From positions 620,001-684,000 of the forward strand of contig NZ_WNKW01000001.1 in NCBI RefSeq assembly GCF_009720775.1: DNA of 64,000 nt. The letters run 5' to 3'. Below are positions 1 through 8,487 of the stretch, in pieces (within the stretch, counting starts at the first letter, position 1; each line of letters opens with the position of its first letter). The notes under the pieces were generated by a model, which did no database searches, was not told where the DNA came from, and was given only the letters and a program-made list of their open reading frames with translations. The translations under genes were made by a program, and so were the position numbers. This DNA is from Pseudoduganella danionis. Its GTDB lineage: Bacteria > Pseudomonadota > Gammaproteobacteria > Burkholderiales > Burkholderiaceae_D.

Positions 1-945
1 GTACAGCAGCGCGCTGATGACGGCTACATCGAATCCGTCACGCTGGCATCAGGGCAGGTGGTCGATGGTGAACTGTTCATCGACTGCTCCGGCTTCCGTG
101 GCCTGCTGATTGAAGAGACCCTGAAGACCGGCTATGTGGACTGGTCGCACTGGCTGCCTTGTGACCGCGCCGTGGCCGTGCCTTGTGCCAGCGCGCAGAC
201 TATCACGCCCTATACCCGCTCGACGGCACGTGCGGCCGGCTGGCAGTGGCGCATACCGCTGCAGCACCGTATCGGCAATGGCTATGTGTATTCCAGCCGC
301 TATCTGAGTGATGACGAAGCGGCGGCAACACTGATGGCCAACCTCGATGGCAAGGCACTGGCCGAACCGCGTCTGCTGCGTTTCACGACCGGCATGCGCA
401 AAAAAATCTGGCATCGCAATGTGGTGTCGCTGGGGTTGGCCAGTGGCTTCCTCGAGCCGCTGGAATCAACCAGCATCTATCTGGCCCAATCGGGCATCAC
501 CCGCCTACTGAGCCTGTTCCCGAATGCGGACTTCAACCCGCAACTGGCCGAACAATACAATCGCGAGACGGCCTTCGAATACGAACGGGTGCGCGACTTC
601 CTGATCCTGCACTACCACGCCACCGAACGTAATGACACGCCATTCTGGGACTATTGCCGCACCATGGCGATACCGGACAGTCTGCGTGAAGCGATGGAAC
701 TGTTCCGTAGCGATGGCCGCTATTTCCGTAACGGCGAAGATTTCTTTGCCCTGCCTAGCTGGGTACAGGTGATGCTGGGGCAGGGCATAACGCCGCAGGG
801 CTACCATCCTATCGTCGATGAGATGCCGGAGCCTAAGCTGGTGGAGCTGGTGGAAGGCATGCGTGGCATGCTGGCCCATGCTGTAGCCGCCATGCCTAGC
901 CATGAGGAGTGGATAGAACGCTACTGGAAGGCGCGCGCAGCATGA
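1..945 (+). CDS. Tryptophan halogenase-like flavoprotein (5' truncated by window edge)
   Basis: The frame is open from the first base, so this is the C-terminal 314 residues of a longer protein (family members are about 500 residues). The family is flavin-dependent tryptophan halogenase: FADH2-dependent monooxygenases that make hypohalous acid and halogenate an aromatic substrate. Visible signatures are the WQWRIPL segment near base 241 (the family WxWxIP motif) and the [11 protein letters not shown] flavoprotein segment near base 88. The FAD-binding GxGxxG and the catalytic Lys would lie upstream of the window. The stop codon overlaps the beta-mannosidase start in an ATGA, so the two are translationally coupled. 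Halogenase-like genes are known near TonB-dependent receptor and carbohydrate-utilisation loci in Xanthomonas and Caulobacter, so a receptor upstream is plausible but unseen. The substrate is unknown and free tryptophan is not implied. Confidence 0.85.
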   Translation, partial: VQQRADDGYIESVTLASGQVVDGELFIDCSGFRGLLIEETLKTGYVDWSHWLPCDRAVAVPCASAQTITPYTRSTARAAGWQWRIPLQHRIGNGYVYSSRYLSDDEAAATLMANLDGKALAEPRLLRFTTGMRKKIWHRNVVSLGLASGFLEPLESTSIYLAQSGITRLLSLFPNADFNPQLAEQYNRETAFEYERVRDFLILHYHATERNDTPFWDYCRTMAIPDSLREAMELFRSDGRYFRNGEDFFALPSWVQVMLGQGITPQGYHPIVDEMPEPKLVELVEGMRGMLAHAVAAMPSHEEWIERYWKARAA

Positions 946-3626
946 TGGACTTGATGAAGTGGTGCTGCCGTGCGGCGGCAAGTGTGGCAAGTGCGGTGCC
1001 GAGGGGGGCGAATCTGCTGGCGTTGCTGGTCTTTGCGTCATCAGCATCAGCGACCACGGTGCAGTCGCTCGACCAGGGCTGGAGCTTCAGCATGCTGCCG
1101 GGCGATGCGCAGCTAGCGAGCCATCCGCAAGCGGCAGGCTGGAAGTCGGCCACCGTGCCGGGCACCGTGCACACTGACCTGTTTGCCCACAAGCTGATTC
1201 CCGATCCCTATGTGGGCGCACCGGAAGCGGGGCTGCAGTGGATAGGGCTGGCGGACTGGGAATATCGCACGCGTTTCGATGCTGCTAGCGCCACGCGCAA
1301 CAGCGCACGCAGCGATCTGGTGTTCCATGGCCTTGATACCTATGCCGAAGTCTGGCTCAACGGTGAAAAACTGCTTGATGCGGATAATGCGTTCCGTGTC
1401 TGGCGCATCCCCGTGCAGGGGCGGCTGCGCGCGCGTGGCAATGAACTGCGCATTGTGCTGCGTTCACCCATCAGCAAGCTGCTGCCGCAGGTGACGGCCA
1501 TGCCGAACAAACTAGCCGGTAACTATCCTTCGCCGTATGGCGACGAGCCGGCCGATGCGATGACGGCCAATTTTGCGCGCAAGCCCGGTTACCACTATGG
1601 CTGGGACTGGGGGCCGCGCTATGTCACGGCAGGCATCTGGAACACTGTGCAACTGCAAAGCTGGGATGTGCTGCGCATCGATGACCTGCAATTGCGGCAG
1701 GACCACGTGGACGAGCAGCGTGCCGAACTCGCTGCCATCGCCACGCTCGATGCTATCGGTGCTGGCAGTGTAGAGCTGCGTCTGTGGCAGACTGCGCCCG
1801 ATGGCAAGCGAGTGCTGGCAGTGCAGCAGAAAGCGGCGCTAAAACAGGGCAACAACCGCATCGAACTGCCGGTGCATGTGCTCAATCCGCAGCGCTGGTA
1901 TCCGAACGGCTATGGTGCGCAGGCTTTGTACCGCTACGAGCTGGAAGTAGCGCAGGGGAGCAGGCTGGTGGCCAGCACCAGTGCGCGCACGGGTCTGCGC
2001 AGCATGGTGCTGAAACGCGATAGCGATGCGCAGGGACGGAGCTTCTATTTTGAAGTGAACGGCATCCCCGTGTTTGCCAAAGGTGCCAATACCATCCCGT
2101 TCGATATGTTCCGGCCGCGCGTGAGCAAGGCACAGTTGCGCCGTGTGCTGGAATCGGCGCGCGATGCGAATATGAACTTCCTGCGTAGCTGGGGCGGCGG
2201 CTACTACGAAAGCGATGCATTCTTCGATCTGGCCGATGAACTGGGTCTGCTGGTCTGGCAGGACTTCATGTTCGGCGGCGGCATGCAGCCTGCCTATGAC
2301 GATGCCTTTCGCGCCAGCGTGATCGCCGAGGCACGCGACAACGTACGGCGTTTGCGCAACCATCCCAGCATTGCGCTCTGGTGCGGCAATAACGAGGAAG
2401 AAATCGCATGGAAGTACTGGGGGCCGGGCAAAGCCATGATGCAGGCCGACCCTGCGTTTGCTACCCGTGTGTGGAACGGCTACGTGCAGCTATTCGGTAG
2501 CGATCTGCGCAAGGTGGTGGCGGAAGAGGGCGGCGGCGTGGCCTACTGGGCCAGTTCGCCCAGCGATGATCTGGCCGAGGTGGCTAATACGGTGGCCAGC
2601 GGCGATATGCATTACTGGGAGGTGTGGGGCAATCCCGCCCACCCAGTCAGCAAATATCTGGAGATCACCCCGCGCTTCATGTCGGAATATGGGCTGCAGG
2701 CCTGGCCCGTGCAGCGCACGGTGGACGCATTTGCTAAACGCGCCGAACAGGGCATGGGCACGCCCGTCATCGAAGCGCACCAGAAGTTCATGGCCGGCAA
2801 AGGCAATGAACGGCTGCTCAAATACGTCAACGACGAATTCGGCACGCCTTCGGGCTTTGCCAGCTTTATCTATCTGAGCCAGATAGCGCAGGCCGAGGGC
2901 ATAGCGCTGGCGGCCAGCCACCACCGTGCCAGCCGGCCCTACACCATGGGCTCGCTGTACTGGCAGCTTAACGATGTGTGGCCCGGCGCTTCGTGGTCCA
3001 GCGTGGACTGGTTCGGGCGCTGGAAGGCGCTGCAGTTCTATGCGCGGCGTTTCTATGCGCCCGTGGCCGTGGCAGCGCTGCGCGATGCGAACGGCATCAG
3101 CCGCGTGCATTTGCTGAATGACCGTACCCATAGCCTGCGTGGCACGCTGCGTTTGCGCGTTACCACGCTGGATGGCCAGTTGCTGCGTGAAGAGCACCGT
3201 GCCGTGGAACTGGCGCCGCTGTCCGCACAGCGCAGCGCCGAGTACACCGATGGGCAGTTGCTCGGCAATGCCGATCCTGCGAATACAGTGGCCGTGTTCG
3301 ATCTGCAGGTGGAAGGCGAAGCGCCAGCGCGCAGCGTGCTGTACTTCCGTGCGGCGAAAGAAATGCGCTGGCCCGAGGCGCAACTGCAGGCGCGCTTGCA
3401 GCCTGCAGCCGGCGGCTACTACTTGGAGCTCAGCGCACGCCAGTTCGCCCGCGCTGTCTGGATAGACTTCGGCGAGCTCGATGCGGAACTATCCGATAAC
3501 GCTCTCACCCTGCTGCCGGGTGAATCCGTGCGCCTGTCGCTGCGATCGCCGGCCAGTCTGGCGGCCCTGCGTCGCGCCATGCGGCTGCAGTCCGTGGGCG
3601 ATGTGCTGGCGCAGGGAGCGCGTTGA
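942..3626 (+). CDS. GH2 beta-mannosidase, exported
   Basis: This exo-beta-mannosidase of glycoside hydrolase family 2 releases non-reducing beta-linked mannose, such as the Man-beta-1,4-GlcNAc core of N-glycans. The protein has about 894 residues, normal for the family. The N-terminus has a hydrophobic stretch ending in an Ala-X-Ala-like site ([10 protein letters not shown]), so a periplasmic location is likely. It then has a jelly-roll sugar-binding domain, an immunoglobulin-like domain and a TIM barrel. Conserved barrel motifs are [19 protein letters not shown] at residues 482-487 (acid/base probably Glu485) and SEYG with the likely nucleophile Glu582. I chose the ATG at 942 because it overlaps the halogenase stop; further in-frame ATGs at 945 and 954 are alternatives. 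It closes the upstream operon, since operator elements and a promoter for the next unit follow directly. Confidence 0.93.
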   Translation: MMDLMKWCCRAAASVASAVPRGANLLALLVFASSASATTVQSLDQGWSFSMLPGDAQLASHPQAAGWKSATVPGTVHTDLFAHKLIPDPYVGAPEAGLQWIGLADWEYRTRFDAASATRNSARSDLVFHGLDTYAEVWLNGEKLLDADNAFRVWRIPVQGRLRARGNELRIVLRSPISKLLPQVTAMPNKLAGNYPSPYGDEPADAMTANFARKPGYHYGWDWGPRYVTAGIWNTVQLQSWDVLRIDDLQLRQDHVDEQRAELAAIATLDAIGAGSVELRLWQTAPDGKRVLAVQQKAALKQGNNRIELPVHVLNPQRWYPNGYGAQALYRYELEVAQGSRLVASTSARTGLRSMVLKRDSDAQGRSFYFEVNGIPVFAKGANTIPFDMFRPRVSKAQLRRVLESARDANMNFLRSWGGGYYESDAFFDLADELGLLVWQDFMFGGGMQPAYDDAFRASVIAEARDNVRRLRNHPSIALWCGNNEEEIAWKYWGPGKAMMQADPAFATRVWNGYVQLFGSDLRKVVAEEGGGVAYWASSPSDDLAEVANTVASGDMHYWEVWGNPAHPVSKYLEITPRFMSEYGLQAWPVQRTVDAFAKRAEQGMGTPVIEAHQKFMAGKGNERLLKYVNDEFGTPSGFASFIYLSQIAQAEGIALAASHHRASRPYTMGSLYWQLNDVWPGASWSSVDWFGRWKALQFYARRFYAPVAVAALRDANGISRVHLLNDRTHSLRGTLRLRVTTLDGQLLREEHRAVELAPLSAQRSAEYTDGQLLGNADPANTVAVFDLQVEGEAPARSVLYFRAAKEMRWPEAQLQARLQPAAGGYYLELSARQFARAVWIDFGELDAELSDNALTLLPGESVRLSLRSPASLAALRRAMRLQSVGDVLAQGAR

Positions 3627-3635
3627 TGCGCACCG

Positions 3636-3646
3636 TTTTACTAAAC
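3636..3646 (-). promoter_or_regulatory. LacI-type operator candidate, upstream site of lacI-1
   Basis: TTTTACTAAAC, which reads GTTTAGTAAAA on the minus strand. It matches at 10 of 11 positions the two sites in front of the second LacI gene (GTTTAGTAAAT). It lies before the candidate promoter at 3681-3709. Binding by a LacI protein is inference. Confidence 0.6.
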
Positions 3647-3680
3647 AATGCTAAAGAGCGCCCCGCACAGCAGCGCGCGA

Positions 3681-3709
3681 TTGTTGCTGAAAAGTGGCGC
3701 TGATATAAA
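3681..3709 (+). promoter_or_regulatory. Sigma-70-like promoter candidate for lacI-1 operon
   Basis: TTGTTG, a 17-base spacer, then TATAAA. It sits between the two operator-like elements, the arrangement expected for repression by looping or roadblock. It would start transcription near 3716. Confidence 0.5.
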
Positions 3710-3774
3710 AGCGTCCTAGGCAGCGCAAGGCGAACATCACCACCGCCATGCCTTGGACTAGCGCTCGCCGAGGC

Positions 3775-3785
3775 GTTTATTAAAC
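3775..3785. promoter_or_regulatory. LacI-type operator candidate, downstream site of lacI-1
   Basis: GTTTATTAAAC, perfectly palindromic around its central base. It differs from the lacI-2 sites in the central base and the last base. Its centre is 139 bp from the upstream site at 3636-3646. It would lie in the 5' untranslated region. Confidence 0.6.
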
Positions 3786-3867
3786 CGAAAAAATGGAGAC
3801 ATCGGATGTACCTGAATTTGCTGCGAGCTTTGCTGTGCCCTTGGCTGCGTGTAGCGCGGGGGCAGGC

Positions 3868-4854
3868 GTGAGCCAGACCACGTTGCGCGATATCGCGGCG
3901 GCTACCGGTCTGTCTATCGGTACGGTCTCGCGCGCACTGAAGAACCAGTCGGGTATGACAGAGTCCACCCGCAGTCTGGTGCTGGAAACGGCGGAACGGC
4001 TGGGCTATGACTTCGCGCAGTTGCGCAGTGGACCGATCCGCCGCATCGCCTTCCTGCTACATAGCCAGCACAACACCCTCGCTTCCGGTTCCTTCTTCTC
4101 GCCAGTGCTGCACGGTGCCGAGGAAGTCTGCCGGCGCGAAGGGATAGCGCTATCATTTTTTGCTGTTGGTCCGGCCGAGCCGGTAATGGGCCTGATTCGT
4201 CTGCACCAGCCTGATGCCATCCTGTGTGCCGGCTACTTCGAGCCGGAAGTATTGACGGCGCTGCAGCAGGCCGGCAAGCCTATGGTGCTGGTGGATATGC
4301 AGCGGCGCGGCTTCAAGTCTGTCAATCCGGACAATCTGCACGGCGGCTATCTGGCCACCCAGCATCTGCTGCGGGCCGGACGCAAACGCATCGCCATGCT
4401 GTCCGGCTCACTGGCGCACTACAGCATACAGCAGCGCAATCGCGGCTTTCGTCAGGCGTTGTTCGATGCCCACGTACATGCCGACCCTGATCTGGAAGTC
4501 ACGCTGCCAGCCGTGGGCGATGCCGAGCAGAGTGTCAGCGATGCCGTGCAAGCCTTGCTGGCGCTGCCCAAACGTGCCGACGCCGTGTTCTGCTACAACG
4601 ACAGCACGGCGCTGGCGGCCATGAAGGCTTGCCGCAAGGCGGGCCTGAAGATCCCGCAGGACATCGCCATCGTCGGCTTCGATGACATCGCTGCCGCCCC
4701 TGCCGGCATCCCGCCGCTCAGTACTGTCCGCGTGGACAAGGCAGCGCTGGGCCAGACCGGTGTCGAATTACTGCTACAGAAAACCGAAAACCACCCATCC
4801 CAGATAACCGTGCCAGTTGAGCTGATCGTGCGCGAGAGTAGCCACGGCGTTTAA
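3868..4854 (+). CDS. LacI-family transcriptional regulator (lacI-1)
   Basis: LacI/GalR repressor of about 328 residues. The N-terminal helix-turn-helix reads TLRDIAAATGLSIGTVSRAL, followed by a hinge helix and a periplasmic-binding-protein-like effector domain with the family motifs DAVFCYND and IVGFDDIAAAP. I chose the GTG at 3868 because it puts the HTH at the very N-terminus and gives the same length as its paralogue at 13534-14526 (330 residues). An in-frame ATG at 3793 would add 25 non-homologous residues and lacks a clear ribosome site. It is extensively similar to the second LacI, including the shared stretches DAILCAGYFEPE and RGFRQALF. It heads the isomerase-kinase-mannosidase operon and probably represses it until a mannose-derived inducer binds; the inducer is not known. 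Confidence 0.9.
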   Translation: MSQTTLRDIAAATGLSIGTVSRALKNQSGMTESTRSLVLETAERLGYDFAQLRSGPIRRIAFLLHSQHNTLASGSFFSPVLHGAEEVCRREGIALSFFAVGPAEPVMGLIRLHQPDAILCAGYFEPEVLTALQQAGKPMVLVDMQRRGFKSVNPDNLHGGYLATQHLLRAGRKRIAMLSGSLAHYSIQQRNRGFRQALFDAHVHADPDLEVTLPAVGDAEQSVSDAVQALLALPKRADAVFCYNDSTALAAMKACRKAGLKIPQDIAIVGFDDIAAAPAGIPPLSTVRVDKAALGQTGVELLLQKTENHPSQITVPVELIVRESSHGV

Positions 4855-4875
4855 CCCACTATTACCGGAAGAACC

Positions 4876-6093
4876 ATGATCAATTTACCCGATTTCCGTA
4901 GCCCTAGTGTCCTGCTCGAGCATGCGCAGCACACCATGCGCTTCTACCATCCGCGCGCCATCGATCCGGCCGGCGGCATGTACCATTTTTTCAAGGATGA
5001 TGGCAGCGTCTACGACATGCAGCAGCGCCATCTGGTGAGCAGCACGCGCTTCGTGTTCACCTATGCCATGGCCTATCGCCATTTCAAGGAAGAGGCATAT
5101 CTGAGGGGCGCGGAACATGCACTGCGCTTTCTGCGCGAAGTACACCGCGATCCTGTCGGCGGCGGCTATGCATGGCTGCTGGATGGTACGCAGGTGATCG
5201 ACGGCACTCAGCACGCCTACGGCCAGGCCTTCGTGCTGCTGGCCTATGCTCACGCCACCATGGCCGGTCTGGAACAGGCGCGCCCGTGGATCGCCGAAAC
5301 TTTCGATCTGATGGAACAGCGCTTCTGGGATGCGCAGGCTGGTTTGTATGCTGACGAGGCAAGCCACGACTGGAGTGTGCTGTCCGGCTATCGGGGCCAG
5401 AACGCCAATATGCACGCCTGCGAAGCGCTGCTGGCGGCCCATCTAGCTACGGGTGAAGTGCGCTATCTGGAACGCGCCTACACGGTGGCCTACAACATCA
5501 CCCAGCGTCAGGCGCAGCGGTGTGGTGGTCTGATCTGGGAGCACTACGACGAGCAATGGCAGCCTGACTGGCAATTCAACATCCATGATCCGGAAAACCT
5601 GTTCCGTCCATGGGGCTACCAGCCCGGCCACTTCACCGAGTGGGCCAAGCTGCTGGTGCAACTGGAAGCGCGCGCGCAGGGCGTGCTGGCGCAGCCGCTG
5701 GACTGGCTGGTACCGACGGCGGAACGGCTGTTCCGCGTGGCGCTGGAAAAAGGCTGGGATGCCGAGCATGGCGGCGTGTGCTACTCGCTGGCGCCGGAAC
5801 TGCATGTGTGCGATGGCCATAAATACTTCTGGGTGCAGGCCGAGAGTGCCGCGGCGGCCGCGCTGCTGGCTCAGCGTACAGGCAATAGCGAATATTGGGA
5901 CTGGTACCAGCGCCTGTGGGCGTATAGCTGGACTTATATGGTCGACCACAAATATGGTGCGTGGTATCGCATACTCGACCAGCAGAACCGCAAGCTCAGT
6001 GACGAAAAGAGCCCTGCAGGTAAAGTCGATTACCACACCATGGGGGCCTGCTACGACATTCTGACGGTACTGGGAAAGGCTGATCATGCATGA
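4876..6093 (+). CDS. AGE-family sugar isomerase/epimerase, probable D-mannose isomerase
   Basis: A 405-residue protein of the N-acylglucosamine 2-epimerase superfamily with an (alpha/alpha)6 barrel and no signal peptide, so cytoplasmic. Family motifs include the N-terminal RFVFTYAMAYRHF, the central HAYGQAFVLLAYAHA, KYFWVQAESAAAAALL and the C-terminal DYHTMGACYDIL, whose His387 sits where these enzymes carry a catalytic histidine. The superfamily contains N-acylglucosamine 2-epimerases, cellobiose epimerases and mannose isomerases. The mannosidase surroundings and the overlapping fructokinase favour mannose to fructose isomerisation, which is inference from context. A ribosome site GGAAG lies at 4867-4871. 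The end overlaps the kinase start by 8 bases, so the two are translationally coupled. Confidence 0.82.
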   Translation: MINLPDFRSPSVLLEHAQHTMRFYHPRAIDPAGGMYHFFKDDGSVYDMQQRHLVSSTRFVFTYAMAYRHFKEEAYLRGAEHALRFLREVHRDPVGGGYAWLLDGTQVIDGTQHAYGQAFVLLAYAHATMAGLEQARPWIAETFDLMEQRFWDAQAGLYADEASHDWSVLSGYRGQNANMHACEALLAAHLATGEVRYLERAYTVAYNITQRQAQRCGGLIWEHYDEQWQPDWQFNIHDPENLFRPWGYQPGHFTEWAKLLVQLEARAQGVLAQPLDWLVPTAERLFRVALEKGWDAEHGGVCYSLAPELHVCDGHKYFWVQAESAAAAALLAQRTGNSEYWDWYQRLWAYSWTYMVDHKYGAWYRILDQQNRKLSDEKSPAGKVDYHTMGACYDILTVLGKADHA

Positions 6094-7009
6094 AGCCCCT
6101 TTAATGCTGTGCGCCGGCGAGGCGCTGACCGACATGATTCATCAGGGGAATGAGCAGTGGCTTAGTCAGGTGGGCGGCTCGGTCTGGAATGTGGCGCGCG
6201 CGCTGGCCGTGCTGGGCGAACGTACGGCCTTCGCCGGCGCCATCAGCAATGACCGTTTTGGCGACGCGCTGTGGAACGCCAGTGCCGCCGTGGGGCTGGA
6301 TCTGCGCCTGATCCAGCGCGTACCGCGTTCGCCGCTGCTGGCAGTGGTGGAGCAGGGCGAACCACCGAGCTACTTTTTCGTGGGCGACGACAGCGCCGAT
6401 CTGCACTTCAATCCAGCCACGCTGCCGGCTGGGTGGTCGGGCGCGTTGCGCTGGGCGCACTTCGGTGGCATTAGTCTGGCGCGCCAGCCGCTGGCATCCA
6501 CGCTGGTAGCGCTGGCACAGCAGCTCAAAGCGCAGGGCGTGGCGATCAGCTACGATCCGAATTTCCGCAATCTGATGGACGCCAGCTATCAGCCTATCTT
6601 GCGCACCATGGCGGCGCTGGCGGATGTGATCAAAGTATCGGACGATGATCTGCGTGGTCTGTTCCCCGATATGACGCTCGATCAGGCCTTGCAGCAATTG
6701 CGGGCAGCTAATCCATCGGCCTACTGTCTGCTGACCCGTGGCGGGCAGGGCGCAACGCTGTTCCATGGCAGCGAACGTGCCGATGCGCGCGCGCCCAAGG
6801 TTGAGGTGGTGGATACCGTGGGCGCGGGTGATGCCAGCGTGGCCGGGCTACTCCATAGTCTGGCCGGCTATCCGCAACGCGGTTTGCAGGCACACCTGCA
6901 CGCAGCGCTGGCCGCCGGTTCCGCTGCCTGTCTGCAGGCGGGAGCCAATCCGCCGCAGGCTGCGGCGATGGAACAATTCTTCGAACAATTACAAGGAGAC
7001 AGCAAGTGA
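6086..7009 (+). CDS. PfkB-family sugar kinase, probable fructokinase
   Basis: A 307-residue ribokinase-fold kinase that transfers phosphate from ATP to a sugar, probably fructose to fructose 6-phosphate. It has the N-terminal substrate motif GGSVWNVARAL (residues 30-40), the mid-protein YDPNFR segment and the C-terminal signature DTVGAGD (243-249), with Asp249 the expected catalytic base. No signal peptide is present, so it is cytoplasmic. It overlaps the isomerase by 8 bases and its stop overlaps the GH47 start (GTGA), placing it inside a strictly coupled operon. Placing it after a mannose isomerase explains how mannose would enter glycolysis without a mannokinase. Substrate choice is inference; other PfkB substrates such as 2-keto-3-deoxygluconate fit this context less well. 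Confidence 0.85.
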   Translation: MHEAPLMLCAGEALTDMIHQGNEQWLSQVGGSVWNVARALAVLGERTAFAGAISNDRFGDALWNASAAVGLDLRLIQRVPRSPLLAVVEQGEPPSYFFVGDDSADLHFNPATLPAGWSGALRWAHFGGISLARQPLASTLVALAQQLKAQGVAISYDPNFRNLMDASYQPILRTMAALADVIKVSDDDLRGLFPDMTLDQALQQLRAANPSAYCLLTRGGQGATLFHGSERADARAPKVEVVDTVGAGDASVAGLLHSLAGYPQRGLQAHLHAALAAGSAACLQAGANPPQAAAMEQFFEQLQGDSK

Positions 7010-8472
7010 AACAAGCAATCCGATTTTCCCTGTTCCGGCCCGCTCTGCGCGGTCTGAATATCGCACTGCTGGCTGCCCTGCCACTGTTTGCGCAGAATGC
7101 CAGTGCGGCCGATACGCCAGCCAAGGCCCAGCCAGCGGGCAAAGTAGTAGCAAATATTGCGCTGCGTCCCGTCAGCGAGGCGGAAGCAGCGGCGCTGGCG
7201 CAGCAGGTGAAAGATGAAGTGCGCCATGCTTGGCGCGGCTACAAGCAGTATGCATGGGGTCATGATGCGCTTAGTCCGCTCAGCAAGAAACCGCGCGACT
7301 GGTATGAACATTCGCTGCTGATGACGCCTGTTGATGCACTCGATACCCTGATGATCATGGGCCTCAAAGAAGAAGCGGACGAAGCGCGCGAACTGATCGC
7401 CCAGCAGCTCAACTTCGATCAGGACATGTATGTGCAGAACTTTGAAATCACCATCCGTCTGCTGGGCGGCTTGCTGTCGGCCTATCAGATCAGCGGTGAT
7501 GCACGCTTGCTGGACAAGGCGGAAGATCTGGGCAAGCGTCTGCTGCCCGTATTCGATAGCCCGACCGGTATGCCCTACACCCACGTGAATCTGCGCACCG
7601 GTAAAGTACGCGGCAAACTCAGTAATCCGGCCGAAACGGGCACGCTGGTGCTGGAATTCGGTATGCTGAGCCGCCTGACGGGCAAGCCGGTCTACTTCGA
7701 AAAATCCAAACGTGCACTGGTGGCGACCTATAAAGCCGCCTCGCCACTGGGACTGGTGGGTTCCACCATCGATGTGGAAACGGGGCGCTGGACGGATACG
7801 GGCGCCCACATCGGTGGCGGCATTGATTCCTACTATGAGTACCTGAACAAATGCTGGCGTTTGTTCGGCGATATGGAATGCAAAGCCATGTGGGAACACA
7901 GCATCAAGGGCATGAACCAGGCGCTGGCCGATCAGCGTGGTAGCGCGCTGTGGTACGGCCATGCGGATATGGCCACGGGCGTGCGCAGCAAGACCCAGTA
8001 CGGCGCACTGGATGCCTTCATGCCGGCGCTGCTGGCACTAGGCGGCGACATGAAGCGCGCCAAGGCACTGCAGGAATCGGGTCTGCGTATGTGGCGTCTG
8101 CACGGCATCGAGCCGGAATCGCTGGATTACGCCAGCATGACGGTGCAGTCACCCGGCTACGCGCTGCGTCCCGAGATTGTGGAATCGGCCTACTACCTGC
8201 ATCACTACACTGGTAATCCGCGCTATCGCGCGATGGGCCGCGAGTTCTGGGAAGCCTTTGTGCGATACTGCCGTACCGAAGCTGGCTATGCTGCGCTAAA
8301 GGATGTGCGCAGCAAGGAGCAGGAGGATTCGATGGAGAGCTTCGTATTTGCCGAGACCTTTAAATACTTCTACCTGCTGTTCGCGCCTAAGAGCGCCTTG
8401 AATTTCGATGCCGTGACCTTCAACACGGAAGCCCACCCGCTGCATTTGCCAGCGGCACCGGCTGCACACTAG
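7006..8472 (+). CDS. GH47 alpha-1,2-mannosidase, exported
   Basis: A class I (family 47) inverting, calcium-dependent alpha-1,2-mannosidase of 488 residues. The family is best known from eukaryotic ER and Golgi N-glycan trimming and is much rarer in bacteria, where a Caulobacter enzyme has been studied. Visible motifs are NFEITIRLLGGLLSAY with the probable acid Glu147, GGGIDSYYEY, RPEIVESAYYLHHYTG and a C-terminal FNTEAHPL in which Thr474 is the family calcium ligand. A cleavable signal peptide (LLAALPLFAQNASAA) points to the periplasm. The GTG start overlaps the kinase stop and has a perfect AAGGAG at 6993-6998. It presumably removes terminal alpha-1,2-mannose from high-mannose glycans before or alongside the GH92 enzymes. 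Confidence 0.9.
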   Translation: MKQAIRFSLFRPALRGLNIALLAALPLFAQNASAADTPAKAQPAGKVVANIALRPVSEAEAAALAQQVKDEVRHAWRGYKQYAWGHDALSPLSKKPRDWYEHSLLMTPVDALDTLMIMGLKEEADEARELIAQQLNFDQDMYVQNFEITIRLLGGLLSAYQISGDARLLDKAEDLGKRLLPVFDSPTGMPYTHVNLRTGKVRGKLSNPAETGTLVLEFGMLSRLTGKPVYFEKSKRALVATYKAASPLGLVGSTIDVETGRWTDTGAHIGGGIDSYYEYLNKCWRLFGDMECKAMWEHSIKGMNQALADQRGSALWYGHADMATGVRSKTQYGALDAFMPALLALGGDMKRAKALQESGLRMWRLHGIEPESLDYASMTVQSPGYALRPEIVESAYYLHHYTGNPRYRAMGREFWEAFVRYCRTEAGYAALKDVRSKEQEDSMESFVFAETFKYFYLLFAPKSALNFDAVTFNTEAHPLHLPAAPAAH

Positions 8473-8487
8473 GCGGAGCGCGTACAG

